Shown: positions 24,933 through 25,449 of the stretch, piece after piece
How positions within the stretch are numbered: the first letter of the stretch is position 1
Layout of the letters: each line of letters opens with the position of its first letter
From: Paramuribaculum sp.
GTDB lineage: Bacteria > Bacteroidota > Bacteroidia > Bacteroidales > Muribaculaceae
Direction: 5' to 3'
DNA: 25,449 nt
NCBI GenBank assembly: GCA_009775605.1
Contig: VSPV01000023.1
Span: 365 to 25,813, forward strand
Translations under genes and position numbers: made by a program
The notes under the pieces: model-generated
The model's database searches: none
Seen by the model: the letters and a program-made list of their open reading frames with translations, nothing else
What the model was told of the DNA's origin: nothing

Positions 24933-25449
24933 ATGTACAACTTAGTAGTTTTCGGAGCTCCGGGCAGTGGAAAAGGCACCCAGAGCGCACTTATGATTGA
25001 AGAATACGGACTTTACCATATCTCCACCGGCGACCTGTTGCGCGACCACATTCGCCGCGACACCGAGCTGGGCCGCGTTGCCAACGACTATATCACCAAA
25101 GGCCAGCTCATCCCCGACGACCTTATGATTGAAATCCTCGAGCATACACTCGACACCAACAGCGAGACCGCCAAGGGTGTGATATTCGACGGTTTCCCCC
25201 GTACCATCGAGCAGGCCAAGGCCCTTAACAAAATGCTTGAGCGCCGTGGCTCCAAAGTGCATGCCGTCGTAGGCCTCGAGGTAAGCGAGCCCGAACTCTT
25301 CGACCGTCTGGTAAAGCGTGGCAAGGAAAGCGGACGTTCCGACGACAATCCCGAAACCATCTCCAACCGCCTCAAAGTATATCACGCGCAGACCTCCCCG
25401 CTTCAGGAGTTCTACAAGACCGAAGGCAAATATCACGGAGTGAAAGGCG
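24933..25449 (+). CDS. adk: Adenylate kinase, cut by the window end
   Basis: Adenylate kinase interconverts ATP + AMP and 2 ADP in the cytosol. The first 172 residues are present; the window stops before the stop codon. The P-loop GAPGSGKGTQ is at 8-17. The AMP-binding region STGDLLRDHI and the GFPRT motif are intact. The LID segment (RGKESGRSDDN) is the short kind without zinc cysteines, as in Bacteroidetes enzymes of about 190 residues. Thus roughly 15-20 residues are probably missing. It follows hpt by 32 bp on the same strand. Confidence 0.96.
   Translation, partial: MYNLVVFGAPGSGKGTQSALMIEEYGLYHISTGDLLRDHIRRDTELGRVANDYITKGQLIPDDLMIEILEHTLDTNSETAKGVIFDGFPRTIEQAKALNKMLERRGSKVHAVVGLEVSEPELFDRLVKRGKESGRSDDNPETISNRLKVYHAQTSPLQEFYKTEGKYHGVKG

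Overview
The window looks like part of a Bacteroidales chromosome, most likely a gut Muribaculaceae or a close relative. This rests on several signs: a single-polypeptide SecDF fusion, a DUF4831-type secreted protein, a GH110 galactosidase, a short-LID adenylate kinase, a rimP-nusA-infB block, and several promoters with the Bacteroidetes-type -7 element TAnnTTTG. The assignment is made from gene content and family knowledge, not from a database search.

Layout, left to right. Bases 1-118 hold the start of a folK-like gene on the minus strand that dissolves into G/C homopolymers and looks like a damaged contig end. Bases 131-5085 are the translation/transcription block rimP-nusA-infB on the minus strand, behind a clear TTTG-N20-TAATTTTG promoter at 5137-5168. 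A divergent spacer with repeated AT-rich sites leads to a plus-strand GH110 alpha-galactosidase (5361-7163). That gene converges on a minus-strand rubrerythrin (7324-7911), with a strong terminator hairpin between them. A spacer with a small paired-palindrome element and the secDF terminator follows, then secDF (8272-11166, minus).

Bases 11167-11781 have no convincing gene and are rich in short repeats. Next comes the most unusual part: a complete phage-type large terminase (11782-13665) overlapping by 4 bp an 831-residue protein with phage-structural, propeller-like features (13662-16157). Both are intact, and no portal, capsid, tail or integrase gene is near them. They sit directly downstream of a host-type minus-strand series: nnr (bifunctional NAD(P)HX repair), DUF4831, metG, ansA, an acyltransferase and a sigma-54 activator without a receiver domain. 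These genes have short gaps or overlaps, so the minus strand is co-directional from 24224 down to 11782. A TAnnTTTG match just before the 831-residue gene suggests that the terminase pair may have its own promoter.

At the right end, hpt and adk (cut by the window edge) run on the plus strand, divergent from nnr. The housekeeping genes cover translation initiation, transcription elongation, protein export, peroxide defence, metabolite repair and purine salvage. The terminase pair and the repeat-rich spacer beside it are the best candidates for something undescribed.
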